A stretch of 64,000 nucleotides of DNA from Doryteuthis pealeii (lineage: Eukaryota; Mollusca; Cephalopoda; Myopsida; Loliginidae): contig CM042151.1 in the NCBI GenBank assembly GCA_023376005.1, positions 76,044,446 through 76,108,445 on the forward strand, read 5' to 3'. Every line of letters starts with the position of its first letter. The first letter of the stretch is position 1. A program made the position numbers and the translations under genes. Below the pieces are notes generated by a model. That model was given only the letters and a program-made list of their open reading frames with translations, did not search any database and was not told the DNA's origin. Shown here piece after piece: positions 1-10,740 of the stretch.

Positions 1-420
<420 letters not shown>

Positions 421-429
421 AATGTTCAC

Positions 430-1500
430 TACAGAGATAAATATGTCCTTCTGAATTGAAGATCCTTATTTTTGCATAAGTCAAATTTTACTGAAATTTG
501 CAACATGTCCCCTGCGAGAAATTCTATTATAGTGATAATTGGAGATGTTCATTCTTAGGGAATTTAACATCTAATATTTTGCTTGGTTTTGTTTTGTTTA
601 TGGCATATTAACTCTTGGTTATTTAATACCAAATCTTATTGTTTTTTGTATATGTGGTTAGCAAATACTTTTAGGTAAATTTTTGGTTGATTTTACAAAT
701 AGGTAGAAATATTTTCATTGACTTCATGTGTATCAATAAACTGGTGGTTGGTCCTCAGGCACACATTCTTTAAGTAAAAACGGTCAGGTTTTTGTTTGCC
801 ATAAGAGCAATGTGAAGAATACAGTTGGAATTCATCATAGGTGCTTGGCTGACATGACCAGCCAATTGATAAAATCTGTCCATCTTGTCCAAGTAAGGGC
901 CAAAGTGGAGTGTTACATGTTACATGACCACTTAGTACTTGATCACGGACTACTTAGCCACCAGGAGTTGGCTGGGCTTTAAATACACCAACTGCACCTC
1001 TGCAAAGGGTAAGACCCTCCCAGTGGGGCACGTGTTGGCCTGTGTGACCTGTGATGTTTAAGGATTGAACCTGATGGGGGCTGAGCAGTCCATGACATGC
1101 AACACTCCACTTTATTCCTTATTAAGCTAGAAAGCGGTTAGAGAGGACCCACCGATCAATCAGCTGGTCACATCAAGCACTTGTGGAGTACTTCTTCATT
1201 ACATTTACTCCCTCATCTACTTTGGTGGTAGTACCTGTTAGGGTTCAATCTATGGGTTGAATAGAACAAAAGGAGTTTTTAAAAAATGTGTTTTAAAAAA
1301 ATTATTTTCAAGATTGAATACCCATCAAGAATGAATAAAACAAAATGTATTCAGCATAGAATAACCCAACAAGAGTTGACATGCAAACCAAACCAGCCAT
1401 CAGGATTGCATTCTCAGGAATTACAGGTCACCACCACAGCCAACAAGTGGCCCCATGAGTTCTTACTTATCTGCATAGATGTAGTCAGAATGTTCTACTG
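430..1500. repeat. R2 repeat fragments, both orientations (left arm)
   Basis: Two pieces of the roughly 0.6 kb R2 repeat (best copies 41,485-42,078 and 50,706-51,296). A plus-strand piece lies at about 745-960 and a minus-strand piece at about 985-1,425. Shared landmarks are the CCTAACAGGTACTACCAC block, the block beside CAAAGTGGAGT and the AAGCATCAC-like block. Bases 430-740 and 1,430-1,500 show nothing recognisable. Confidence 0.75.
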
Positions 1501-2090
1501 CTGGTAGAGCAGCTAATATTAGATATGCATCAACTATAAACTACTATTATAGAGCATACAGCAAAGTTGATATTAAAATATCATTTTCATCCTTGATGTA
1601 ATTGTTGGATAAAGTAGCATGCTAAATATTGATCACTTACCAGACCTAAAAAACTAGTATCCACAAAGATATAAAAAATGTCACTTTTATGTAACTATCT
1701 TGCTAAAAAAAATTGCATCTGAAAGGAGAAAATATTTAATGATACAGCATTTTATTGTCAATAAAAATTTAGATTTTCTGAAAAAAAATAGACTACTTTA
1801 AAATTAAAATGATAATAAAAGGTGGAGGAATCATATTAAACTGTTAAGTTTTGAAAACTGTAGGGTAGTGTCAAAGTATGTATTACCAAGTCCTCCACAT
1901 GAGCAGGATGTGACACAAGGTCAATTTTTAACAGGTTTGAATTCAGAGTTTTCCTTCTTGTAGACTGGTTGCCTTACTAAGGCTAAACAACTAAAAAAAA
2001 TCATGTGCTGAGGTTTCTCAGATTTCCAGTGAGAACAAATAACAAAAATGCTATAAATAGTTAATCAATAGTCACCCCATTAATAGGTAA
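1500..2090. repeat. AT-rich DNA with S2 SINE 3' fragment
   Basis: 1,884-1,990 matches the 3' part of the S2 SINE family on the minus strand (GAGCAGGATGTGACACAAGG, then GAATTCAGAGTTTTCC). The rest is AT-rich with no recognisable gene. Confidence 0.7.
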
Positions 2091-2094
2091 GTCC

Positions 2095-2480
2095 TCATCA
2101 TATGTCACGAACTCTGCCCACTTTGTGGAAAAAAATCAAAAATGCTCCCATTCATTCCAACCAAATGGTGAGTCTAGATGTAGTGAGTCTATTCACGAAG
2201 GTACATACTGATGAGACTGACAGTGGTACAGAATAAGTTAACTGCAGATTCGGATTTGGAATAACACACCTGTATCCCAATAGATAATCTGATGGAGATG
2301 CTGACTTTCTGTGTAGAAACAACCTACTTCGAGATGGGTTCTGACATATACCGACAAGATGAAGACCTGGCTATGGGATTACCATTGTCCCCAGTGTTGG
2401 CCACAGTCAAAACTTCTAAAATTTCAGGAGTTGGATCAAGGGATTTGTCTACTGGCTCCATTACCCTGATTATCACTGAT
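2095..2480 (+). pseudogene. Penelope-like element reverse transcriptase fragment
   Basis: A piece of the fingers/palm region of a reverse transcriptase. The readable peptides are SLDVVSLFTKV (about 2,170-2,205) and, in a later frame, CVETTYFEMGSDIYRQ followed by LAMGLPLSPVLA (about 2,310-2,405). The [G/D]LAMG-PLSPV-A block preceded by TYF-x-IYRQ is characteristic of Penelope-like retroelements. At least one frameshift separates the blocks, and the catalytic YxDD region, the rest of the palm and any GIY-YIG endonuclease are not visible. It is a dead fragment and is mirrored at 24,545-24,925. Assignment to Penelope rather than another RT class rests on motif resemblance only. Confidence 0.7.
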
Positions 2481-2499
2481 TGAAATTGATATTTTTTAA

Positions 2500-2844
2500 A
2501 TTTAATCCCCAATATTTTTATATCTATGTAAATTTTTTTTTATTAGTTTAAAAAAAAAAAATTCTGTCACAAAAAGTAAAATAATATTCTTTTGGACCCG
2601 ACTCCACCATGAGTCCCCATAAATGAATATTGAAATGAATAAAAAATGGTTTAAATCCTTAGTTTTAAATTAGATAATTTAAAAAAAATTAAAATAGTTT
2701 TTATTTTTATTCATTATAGTATGATAATATGCAACCTAATTTCCTGTTTTCTTTAATAGATCTCTGTTATACAAAGAAATAAATATCTCTTCTGATTCAC
2801 AAATTCACCAACTCAATACACCCACTCACCAACAAAACAAAATT
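2500..2844. other. AT-rich DNA, no gene
   Basis: Poly-A/T runs and AT-rich sequence only. The 3' edge supplies the target-site duplication of the adjacent MITE. Confidence 0.6.
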
Positions 2845-3050
2845 AGTTATTTCCTATAACTCCAACCTAAAAAAGGGGAACCACTCTGAATGAATTTTAT
2901 CTGCTAATTAATCTACCCATTATTTCCCATTAAACTAATCCTAAACCCTAACACTGTCTTCTTTTTTCCTAGTAGATCAATAAATAAATAAATAATTTAT
3001 AAAAAATTTAAGTGGTTCCCCTTTTTTTAGGTTGGAGATAGGAAATAACC
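2845..3050. mobile_element. MITE 'GGTTATTTCC' with telomere-like core, copy 1
   Basis: About 206 bp with terminal inverted repeats reading GGTTATTTCC-TATAACTCCAACCT and its complement (the left end is mutated to AGTTATTTCC). It is flanked by ACAAAATT and ACAAAATG, a 7/8 match consistent with an 8-bp target duplication of the hAT type. The core carries CCTAAACCCTAAC followed by a CTTCTTTTTTCCTAGTAGAT block. The other insertions are 23,978-24,187, 45,325-45,499 and the one starting at 61,727. Confidence 0.85.
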
Positions 3051-3059
3051 ACAAAATGT

Positions 3060-3671
3060 TAAAAATTTCACCCTAACAGACCAGGAGAATACTTACCAAA
3101 TGTTGCCTGAGCTATGATTTGTGGTGAAATGAAAAAACATGTCTGTGTGCATAAGGCTTCATGCATGCTAAAATCTTGAGATGGAATTATCAAGATTAAT
3201 TCAAAATTGCATTTTTTGACCAATCTGTGACCTTCATGACAAAATGAAGGTCATAAACTTGATCCATTTTCCGGCCACCTGAAGATATAAATGCCTTGAT
3301 CTTCAACGACCAGTCAGTTAAGCAGCAAGACAACAACCGAGAAGATAGGAGAGGAAGGTGCTTGGATACCACACTCACCACACCAAGACAGCAGACATCA
3401 CTCATCACCTCCTTACCCTCGTCCATCTTGACACCCTGTTGATCGCAGTCTTTCCTACTTACCTTCTCCTTACAAAGACATGCCACCACATTATCTGAAC
3501 TTGAACTACCATGTATTCTATCCACATAACTACCAGCATCAACCATCATATCATCAAAAGACTCAAACCACCACACGTTCCGCCAACATCCCTAGTGACT
3601 TCGACCAGGACTGGAATTACCAACCATTCTACAAATATCACTAGCAACATAAAAGTCGTCGAGGCGGCCTA
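3060..3671. other. Unclassified unit, open on both strands
   Basis: Unusually GC-balanced for the region. The minus strand is open for 126 codons (3,196-3,576). The plus strand is open from about 3,432 to 3,650, with a His/Tyr/Pro/Asn-rich C-terminal peptide (PPHYLNLNYHVFYPHN, later QDWNYQPFYKYH) ending just before the SINE. No domain is recognised. It could be an element body, for example sequence carried with the adjacent S1 SINE, or an old exon. The mirror copy is at 23,395-23,826. Confidence 0.4.
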
Positions 3672-3897
3672 AAGTCAGTATCAGCCAGTCAGCGAGGGAG
3701 TCTATCCCCTTTTCAATAGCGCTAGACCAAGGAGATTGTTTTTAGCATCTGAGGTGGAGCACCACACCTACCATCAGCTCCTTACTTTACCAGACAGATC
3801 CCTGTGCTACTCATACGCTGAGTTGGCGAGGACTGGTATCAAACTAGGAACCTTGTGGTTTCTAGCCGAACGCTCTACCGACTGAGCTAACCCTTTC
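3672..3897 (-). mobile_element. tRNA-derived SINE, family S1
   Basis: Read on the minus strand it begins with a tRNA-like head. The A-box region is GGGTTAGCTCAGTCGGTAGA and the B-box region is GGTTCCTAGTTTGATACC. The family body follows, with a GTAGGTGTGGCGCTCCACC block and GGGGATAGACTCCC. The head resembles an elongator tRNA but lacks a coherent anticodon arm. The mirror copy is at 23,128-23,354. Confidence 0.85.
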
Positions 3898-3997
3898 CTC
3901 AATACAAATTATTGAAATCTTCAACTTGTGTTTGCCTTTCCTTTGTTACCTAACTCTAACACAAAATTTCAGTTCATAAGTCTTTTGAAACTGTTTC

Positions 3998-4205
3998 CTT
4001 GGAGTCTTTAAAATGACATTATCCTATGTAACCATATACATGGGCACACCAGTGTTGGTTAACCAGCAAAAACTTACATTCACCAGCTCTGTATGAACAC
4101 TGGATGCCGTCTAGAGGACCCAAGAGTAATGGCTGATAAAGGGATAGATGGTGAGAGAGATTCAAAGGAATCTGTGTTGTCGGCATGCCTTGATGATGAT
4201 TCTAA
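3998..4205 (+). pseudogene. LINE 3'-terminal fragment (decayed)
   Basis: The plus strand encodes a degraded C-terminal tail of a non-LTR retrotransposon ORF2: GHTSVG, a stop, PAKTYIHQLC, TGCRLEDPRVMAD, then a short (GAT)n run near 4,190. The better-kept copy of the same tail is at 5,947-6,556. Internal stops and divergence show it is dead. The mirror copy is at 22,800-23,008. Confidence 0.7.
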
Positions 4206-4394
4206 TAGTTGGATAATCCAAATTCTTAACAGAAAAATAAAAGAAGTAAAACAAAAAAAAGCAGTCATTGAGAAATATTTAAATTTACAGAAATTTATTA
4301 AATATTTTCTTTGTTTAACAATGTTTCTTTTCTTTCTTTTTTTTTTAATTTTTGAAAACTGTAAAAAAATTGTGAATATCCATAGTGTACTATG

Positions 4395-4625
4395 TAAGAA
4401 TGGAAAATGAATCCGACAATATGAGGAAAAAATGAGTCAAGAAAAGAAATGTAGACGGATAAAAATGAATTTTATCGATATCACTTACACATGTGTTTCG
4501 GTCTGTTTATCAAAATGTATATGGATTTACGTTATTATTATTATTAAAATAATCAGATGGAGTTGAAATGATGATGATAATAATAATAATAGGAAAATGT
4601 ATAAAATGTTCCGTACACAGAGAGA
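4395..4625. repeat. Dispersed repeat R5 (left-arm copy)
   Basis: About 0.2 kb with AATGAATCCGACAATATGAG, a region around ATCGATATCAC, TTTCGGTCTGTTTATCAAAA and a terminal ATGATGATAATAATAAT microsatellite. It recurs at 46,005-46,200 and, as the mirror, at about 22,380-22,610. This copy lacks a 16-bp direct duplication present in both others. Confidence 0.75.
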
Positions 4626-4701
4626 TTTTTACGAAATAAATAAAAAATAAAATAAATAAATTAAAAAAATGATGAAGGTCGTAAGAATCTCATTTTTTCC
4701 T

Positions 4702-5173
4702 CATAGTGTACTATACACCAGGCCTGCATAACTGAAAGCCAGAATTGGAGGCCTATTGAAAATTAACTATTTTTGAAAATATGTAGAATAACAATTTGAC
4801 TAATACCTGAGGATAATAAGATGTGTTGAAAGTTAAATAAATGAACATATGTAATATTGTTGAGAACACTGATGAATATTAAACAAAACAAAGAGGTAGT
4901 CAAGTTTTCTGGTAAAAGATATGATTTACATAATGTTGAAACAGAAAAATTCACATTATTTACAGGTCTTACAGAACCCTTTATTCAAATGATGATATTC
5001 CAAATATAAGTAAAAAAATTTCTTTAAGTGTGAGTTAGCTACTGTAGTATTGTTAGAAATTCAAAATGTAGCTAAGATGCCCTGCTCCCATTAAATCAAA
5101 GAACGTTAAAATAGGCCTCCAGTTCTGGTTCTCAGTTGTACCATGGGCAGGCCTGGAGTATAGTACACCATGG
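4702..5173. mobile_element. Foldback MITE, about 470 bp
   Basis: The terminal inverted repeats of about 65 bp start GTGTACTATAC-CCAGGCCTGC and include the AGGCCT block on both sides. The interior is AT-rich and non-coding. No secure target duplication was found. The mirror copy is at 21,818-22,291. Confidence 0.75.
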
Positions 5174-5946
5174 TATTATCAGATAGCAAATCTCCCAAAT
5201 TCAAAAATGGAATTGAAATTAATTTTAATGTATAATTTTTTATCTAAAATATCCAATTAGTACATTCTGTTCGATGATGTATAAAAAAAAAAAGATGTCA
5301 ACTTTTCATGCCTAAAATCTGACACATTGAATTAAAGATGTCATGAAAATGATACTACATGGTGCAACAGAAATACTGCCCACATTTTAAACTGTCACCT
5401 GTATGGTGCAAGTGAACTCAGGCAAGAGGTAATAGTAGATCCATCTAGCTAATGTCTTACAATTTTTTATTCAATTAGCCAATCTCAAAGCAGAAACATG
5501 TTTACAGGCTAAATGTATAGAAAATTACACAACAGTCTCACACTCTGAATATTTTCTGGGGTTCAGTGTCTTCCAGGCAGCAGTCTTTTAATTGATGCAC
5601 CTATGGTTCTGAAGATTTAATTGATGAATCTGTGATTCTGAAATTTTCAACCCAAAGCAGTACTGATTTTCTATCCAGATCTGTATCATTCCTACATGAA
5701 ATGAGCATAAAAATCTCTCTGTGTAGCAATTCATCAATTCATCAGTTGGTAATCTGAACATTAGCTACATAAATGAGAGTAACCTCCCCTTGTTTCTTTC
5801 ACTTTTAGGAAGCCATATGTTTTGGTCAGCCATTTTCATTTCACTGTAAATCTACACTGAAAATACGAATTTGTTCAAATCTGCATGTTTTAACATGAAA
5901 ATATCATAAACTGTTCTTAATTGTGCTTGCACATTACTTGAAATTT
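5174..5946. other. Non-coding DNA, no element recognised
   Basis: AT-rich with one short internal duplication near 5,590-5,650 (TTAATTGATG followed by a GATTCTGAA-like block). I see no gene. Confidence 0.5.
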
Positions 5947-6556
5947 CATCATTATCATGTCGCGCATGCAGCACGGATATCCATGACAATCTTTCGCCAA
6001 CTTTCCCTATCATTCATTGCACCTGGGAGCTCCTCTGCAGAGCAACCAGCATCTTCACATAGCTGGTCAATGTAGGTCCTTGCTGGGCGCCCCACACTTG
6101 CATGTCCATGTGTTGGCTTCCTCAGGAGAACGTCGCTTATGAGTTCATCCTTGCTTCTCCAGCAGTGTCCTGCATGCCTTGTCCGTCTCACTCAGATAGT
6201 TTGTGAGATGGAGGGCAGGTGGCCATACAGCTGCTTCCTTGTAGGGTGCTGTTTCCATGACTTGTTCAAGACCGCACGCAGAATTTTTGTGCAGCTCCCA
6301 TCTAGCTTAATCTCAAGACGCTTTGTTAGGGTCCAGGTGGTGCAGCCATATAGCAGCACCGACACAACCACAGCCTGGAAGAACCGTCGCTTCAGCCTGT
6401 CAGGGAGATCGGACCTCCATATGACTGATAATCTATTTGTGGCCGACCATGCCTTTGCTATCCGTGTATTAACATCACTCTCTGTGGAGGAGATATTACC
6501 ACCCAGGTACGTGAATTGTTCTACTGGCTTAAGAGGCTTGCCGTTGAGTGTTACCC
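5947..6556 (-). pseudogene. Non-LTR retrotransposon (LINE) C-terminal ORF2 remnant
   Basis: Read on the minus strand, this is the end of a LINE reverse-transcriptase ORF: blocks around YLGGNISSTESDVNTRI, AKAWSATNRLSVIW, LLYGCTTWTLTKRL, KSWKQHPTRKQLYGHLPS, a stop, RRTRHAGHCWRSKDELISD and VGRPARTYIDQLC. This is the post-catalytic thumb and tail region; the YADD palm and the endonuclease are absent. The element ends in a GAT-rich microsatellite at about 5,947. The TGA between the HLPS and RRTRHAGH blocks is in both palindrome arms, so it predates their separation. The clade is uncertain; an RTE-like assignment is a guess. Confidence 0.8.
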
Positions 6557-7080
6557 ATCAGTTTAAAAAAACATTTCAACAGCAAATGCACAGTGTGCAC
6601 CAGTCTAAATAATAACTGCTACTGATACTTTGTGAGACATACTTTTTCTTTTTAGCATTCTGTAATTGAAGAAGAGGCATTTTGTATGTGCGTGTATTTA
6701 TTTTATTTCTATTGATTTTTAGGCATTTTCAGATAAACACTTAAAACAATTCTAGGAGTTCAAAAAAAGTAATTCAATGAGAAAAAAAACTTTTAAAAAA
6801 AGAAGGAAAAAAAGAAGAGACATTAAGGTAATAGTTTTCTTACACATAAAAGTAGCAAGTATGTGTATCGATATATCTATCTATCTATCTATATCTTTCT
6901 ATCAATCAATGTATCTAAATCTTTGTCTGGCTCCCTGTCTCTTTCTCTTCTATCTATGAATCTATTTCTCTGTCTATACATCTCAGTGAGATCATATCTA
7001 TCTATCTATCTCGAAGTCTATTCATATCAATCTAAAAAAAATTTTTAAAAAGATGGTAAGACATTAGCTAGGTGGTATTT
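6557..7080. repeat. Spacer with (TATC)n microsatellite
   Basis: 6,557-6,860 is AT-rich with no gene. 6,868-7,020 is an imperfect ATCT/CTAT tract interspersed with CTGTCT variants. Mirror at about 20,000-20,150. Short open frames here are low-complexity artefacts. Confidence 0.8.
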
Positions 7081-7159
7081 CTGTGGCATCATGTATACTG
7101 GATGCATTTTCAGATGACATTTGAAAGATTTGGTCTGAGAGTATGCTGCACCACAAACG

Positions 7160-7968
7160 TCACGGATGAAGGGTTTCTTCTCCTGTGTGCATTCTCATAT
7201 GACTTTTCAAATGTGAATTGCTTGAGAAGGCACAACCACAAACTTCACAAGGAAAGGACTTCCCTCTAGTATGTGTATTCATATGATACTTTAATCCTGA
7301 GCTTTGTATATATGCTGCTCCACAAATTTCACATTTGTAGGGTGTTTCTCCAGTGTGCATCCTCATATGACTTCTTAAATGGGAATTGCTTGAGAAAGCA
7401 GAGCCACAAAGTTCACAAGGAAAGGGCCTCTCTCCAGTATGTGTATTCATGTGATACTTTAGTCCTGAGCTTTGTATATATGCTGCGCCACAAACATCAC
7501 ATTTGTAGGGTTTTTCTCTATTGTGCAATTTTATATGTCTTCTTAAACCTGAGCTGTCCGCGAAAGTGGACCCACAAAGTTCACAAGGGAAAGGTTTTTC
7601 TCCTGTGTGTGTCCGCATGTGTTTGTTAAAATCTGAGCTGCTTGAAAATGCAGATCCACAAACTTCACAAGGATATGGTTTCTCTCCTGTGTGTGTCCGC
7701 ATATGTATTTTCAAAGCTGAATTTTCAGAGAATGCAGACCCACAAACTTCACAACAAAATGGTTTGTCTCCACTGTGTATTTGTAAATGTCGTTTTAAAT
7801 GTGAACTCCTTGAAAAAGCAGAGGCACACACCTCACAGGAAAATGGTTTCTCTCCAGTGTGTATTTTCATGTGCCTTCTTAAATTGAACTGTTTGAAAAT
7901 GCAGATCCACAAACATCACAGGTATGTGATTTTGATTCAGTAGGTTGGCCTGTATCTTCAAGATCCAT
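7160..7968 (-). CDS. ZNF2: C2H2 zinc-finger protein, left-arm copy, 9 fingers, one frameshift
   Basis: Predicted sequence-specific DNA-binding protein made almost entirely of C2H2 fingers (C-x2-C-x12-H-x3-H) joined by TGEKPY-type linkers, hence probably nuclear. The likely start is the ATG at 7,968 (MDLEDTGQPTES), 60 nt inside the splice acceptor at 8,029. Finger 1 is broken by the loss of one T near 7,885, relative to the right arm. The frame is then open for 8 further fingers to the TGA at 7,160. The finger pair 6-7 is repeated as 8-9 (both contain YIQSSGLKYHMNTH). The last linker reads GEETLHP because of an extra A, shared by both arms; in another frame a further degenerate finger (DVCGAAYSQTKSFKCH) follows to about 7,085. 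No KRAB, BTB or SCAN domain is visible. It is probably the terminal coding exon of a longer gene. The frameshift is likely a sequence error, because the right arm is intact at that point. Confidence 0.85.
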
Positions 7969-8028
7969 GATGGTACAGTGTATGTATCAACCTTTATAGT
8001 AAAAGTGTTTTCTCCTACATTTGGATAT

Positions 8029-8032
8029 CTGT
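8029..8032 (-). other. Splice acceptor of ZNF2 terminal exon (left arm)
   Basis: On the minus strand a pyrimidine-rich tract (TTTCTTTTCTTTTTATTCACAG) ends in AG at 8,029-8,030, 60 nt before the ATG. Equivalent tracts precede ZNF1 and ZNF3. Predicted from sequence only. Confidence 0.65.
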
Positions 8033-8039
8033 GAATAAA

Positions 8040-8320
8040 AAGAAAAGAAATTAGTTAAGAAAAGGTAAGACAAGATTATGTTTTCCATACATAGTGAAAA
8101 GAAAAGGAAAAAATGAGGCATATATCCAGTGAAGAAATTATACATCAATATTTGTTCTGTTTAAAAGAGTGGGGGCCTAACTTTTCAATTGAGTTTTTTT
8201 CCAAAAATTATTAGATAACAATACTAAAGTAGACTTGTTATTAAATAAATATTTGTTTTTAGAGTCTCCAAACATCAACTTTCATATTTATTTACTGGTT
8301 ATAATTTTCAAAACAATTTA
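8040..8320. other. Putative ZNF2 intron, AT-rich
   Basis: Lies between the acceptor and the S1 SINE. No element is recognised. Confidence 0.45.
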
Positions 8321-8540
8321 TATATGGATCAAGCTCAGTCAGCAGAATATCCACCTAGGAACCACAAGGTACAGGGTTTGATACCAGCCTTCAACTCAAC
8401 ACATGAGTAGCATACCTTGGGTAAATTTATCTGTGCGGTAAAAAAACGGTAGGTGTGGCACTCTGCCTCAGATGTAAAACAATCTCCCTGGTCTAACACT
8501 CGTGAAAAGAGGATAGACTCCCTGTTTGGCTGATATGGAC
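8321..8540 (+). mobile_element. tRNA-derived SINE S1, diverged copy (left arm)
   Basis: Matches the S1 family: AGCTCAGTCAGCAGAATATC head, GGTTTGATACCAGCC B-box region, GGTAGGTGTGGCACTC body and GGATAGACTCCCTG. The A box is degenerate. It would lie inside the intron upstream of the ZNF2 terminal exon, antisense to the gene. Mirror at about 18,494-18,712. Confidence 0.8.
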
Positions 8541-8559
8541 AATAGACCACTTCGCCAAC

Positions 8560-8870
8560 TTTACTTTTGTACTAGGATCAGAGAATTGGCATGTCTTCCT
8601 CCTGCTGTTCACTCAACGACAGCAGTAAGGAAACATCTCGCCATCCTCACGCTCCTCTCTCTCTCTTCTCTTCTCGTGCTTGCTGTCTGCCGGGGAGAAA
8701 GAGTGAGGGACAGACGCGATGGAAAACGGGACGTCGCAGGCGCCTTCGTCTCCCGCTGGCAGACCGCGAGTCACTTCCGATGACCACGTACAGAAACAAA
8801 AGGAAACATTGTTGGCCCATCCTCTGGTGAGGTGGCTTCGGCGATGACGTTGACGAACAAGTGTCTCAAA
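8560..8870 (-). promoter_or_regulatory. GC/CpG-rich island upstream of ZNF2 (left arm)
   Basis: A sharp local rise in G+C and CpG (TCGCC, GACGCGATGG, GACGTCGCAGGCG, TCGGCGATGACG) in otherwise AT-rich DNA, about 0.6-0.9 kb upstream of the ZNF2 acceptor. On the ZNF2 strand its downstream edge offers a donor-like AAAAGTAAAG. It could be the promoter plus non-coding first exon of ZNF2. Alternatively it is an inserted element; short open frames across it have no recognised product. Mirror at 18,170-18,470. Confidence 0.4.
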
Positions 8871-9719
8871 AATACAGCCCAGAAATTACTTTTCTATGGC
8901 AAGTGGCAGGACAGTTTTTCATTAAGTACTGAAAGTAAAGATGAAATGCCAAAAAATAAAACAGTATCAATTTATTTATAAATAATGGAGATTCGCTTCC
9001 GGTTTTGTCTGTAACAAAAACTACATCACTGCTTACGTCACTATACCTGAAATCTTCATAACATCGAATAAATACACTCAAAATTTTGAGCATTGTTTTT
9101 TAAAACAAGTTTTAATAGATACATCCCCAGCATCATATATTTATATATAGTTTGTTTTATTTTAATAGATATTCAAAGTTAATAGAACTTAGTTTCGATT
9201 TCAAATTCTTTTTTTTTTTACTCCTTTAATAAATTTGATGATTTCATGATTCATGGTTCAAACTCTCCAACATTTAATTTTTAACTTCCACCTCCTCAAG
9301 CAATATCTTTCAAAATTAATTTTTACATCGCCGGGGAGCGTTTTCTTATTTTGCTAGTATTTATAAAGTCCAAACACAAATTTGTATGAATATTGGAGCT
9401 TTCTGCATCAGGTAAAATTAAATGTAATTTGGTAACTGAACATTGCAACACTTGATGGTTGAATTTATCATCATTTAACACCTCACTGCCTCTTTGAATG
9501 ACTGGTCCCAGTTGAGCCAGATCTTGAAATCAGGTGAAATCAGTCTCAGTCATTCAACTCTTAATCTCTCTATTATTCAACACTACCAGACTTGAGAGTC
9601 TAGTTGAATTTGTCTTTATTTTTCCTTGCATAACAAAACGAAAGTGAAAGTGAAAGGGTCAAGAAAGTTCAAGAGTGCTATGCATTATTACTAGCATTAT
9701 AAGGTACACTGGAACTTTT
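8871..9719. other. Non-coding AT-rich stretch
   Basis: 8,980-9,045 resembles 38,035-38,100 upstream of ZNF3 (ATGGAGATTC, then a TCTGTAACAAAAACTA-type block), suggesting a shared small repeat or old duplication. Otherwise no gene is seen. Confidence 0.45.
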
Positions 9720-10740
9720 TCAATCCTTTCACTTTTGATTTAATTTTAGTTGCATCCCTTTGGAGCGGTGTTAAGTAAATTGTTATACCTTGAAAAATTA
9801 GACCATTTAAGCAATAGATGGATTTGGAAAATGCTTTATTGTGAAGCAATTATATCTTTAAGAATTTCATTGAAAGTGTCAGAACTGCATATATACCAGT
9901 GGTACTTTTATTTTCCATTTTATCACCACACCAGTGAATGGAGATCATGATGGCAGGCAGGGCTCGACATTAACGCTGTCCCATCATCGATAAAAATTAC
10001 ATCCGAGACGATCAATTCGTCATCTGGGACAGTTTGCCAGGGACGGTAAAAATTTTTCCTAAAAGTTAGTACTACATTCCAATAATGGCCATCCAGTGAT
10101 TGCCCGAATGCTGACCTCAAAATGAGGCTATGGCACCGCAGGTCTATTCTCAAAGCCATGTAATGAATAATGGTGGAGGGAGATAGTTTAAAAGGACCGA
10201 ATTATGTACTACTAACCCTTTCAGGGTAAGTTAAAGTAAAAAAAAGTATTTTTTTCACTCAAAACACTAGGAAATGATTTTTTGTCCAAATATCCAGAAT
10301 TATCACTGTTTCAGCTTTTCTTAATGTTTTATTACATGTTATTATGCTACTGATGACTGACAAGTATAGATGATGCTAATGAATTAAACAAAAATATTTT
10401 GATAACGGGACGGTCCAAACCCCATTTGGGACGGTTGATAATTTTTGTTTGGGACAGTCATGAAAAAAGTTAGTGTCGGGGCCTGATGGAAGGACAGACG
10501 GTAAATTTTGGTTTAAACCCTTAAGGCTCAAAAGGCAAAAATAATGGTACTCTTAAACTTTATCAGCTGTTTCACTTTCAATTTATTATTGGTTATGTCC
10601 CTTTGGGTTGGAGTTCAGTAAATTGTTATAACTTAAAAATTAAACCATTTAAGTTAATAGATGAGTTTGAAAAATGCTTTATTGTGAGTCAACTATATCT
10701 TTAAGAATTTAAATTGAGAATTTGAATTCTTAAAAAAATC
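9720..10740. repeat. Repeat R4: direct-repeat pair around a foldback MITE (left arm)
   Basis: 9,720-9,905 and 10,555-10,730 are direct, diverged copies of one unit (TTTCACTTT near the start, AAATTGTTATA, GAAAAATGCTTTATTGTGA, TATATCTTTAAGAATTT). Between them lies a 528-bp element, 9,958-10,485. Its inverted ends read CAGGGCTCGACATTAAC and, complemented, CAGGCCCCGACACTAAC, and its interior repeats GGGACGGT/GGGACAGT. Mirror at about 16,310-17,330. Confidence 0.75.

Noticed and set aside
3196..3576. Confident protein-coding gene
   Set aside because: The frame is altered in the mirror copy and no domain or codon bias supports it; kept only as an unclassified unit.
7273..7943. Plus-strand ORFs opposite ZNF2 (and the equivalents opposite ZNF1, ZNF3, ZNF4)
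   Set aside because: Antisense shadows of the finger repeats, recognisable by the 28-residue periodicity of C/F/V-rich phrases.
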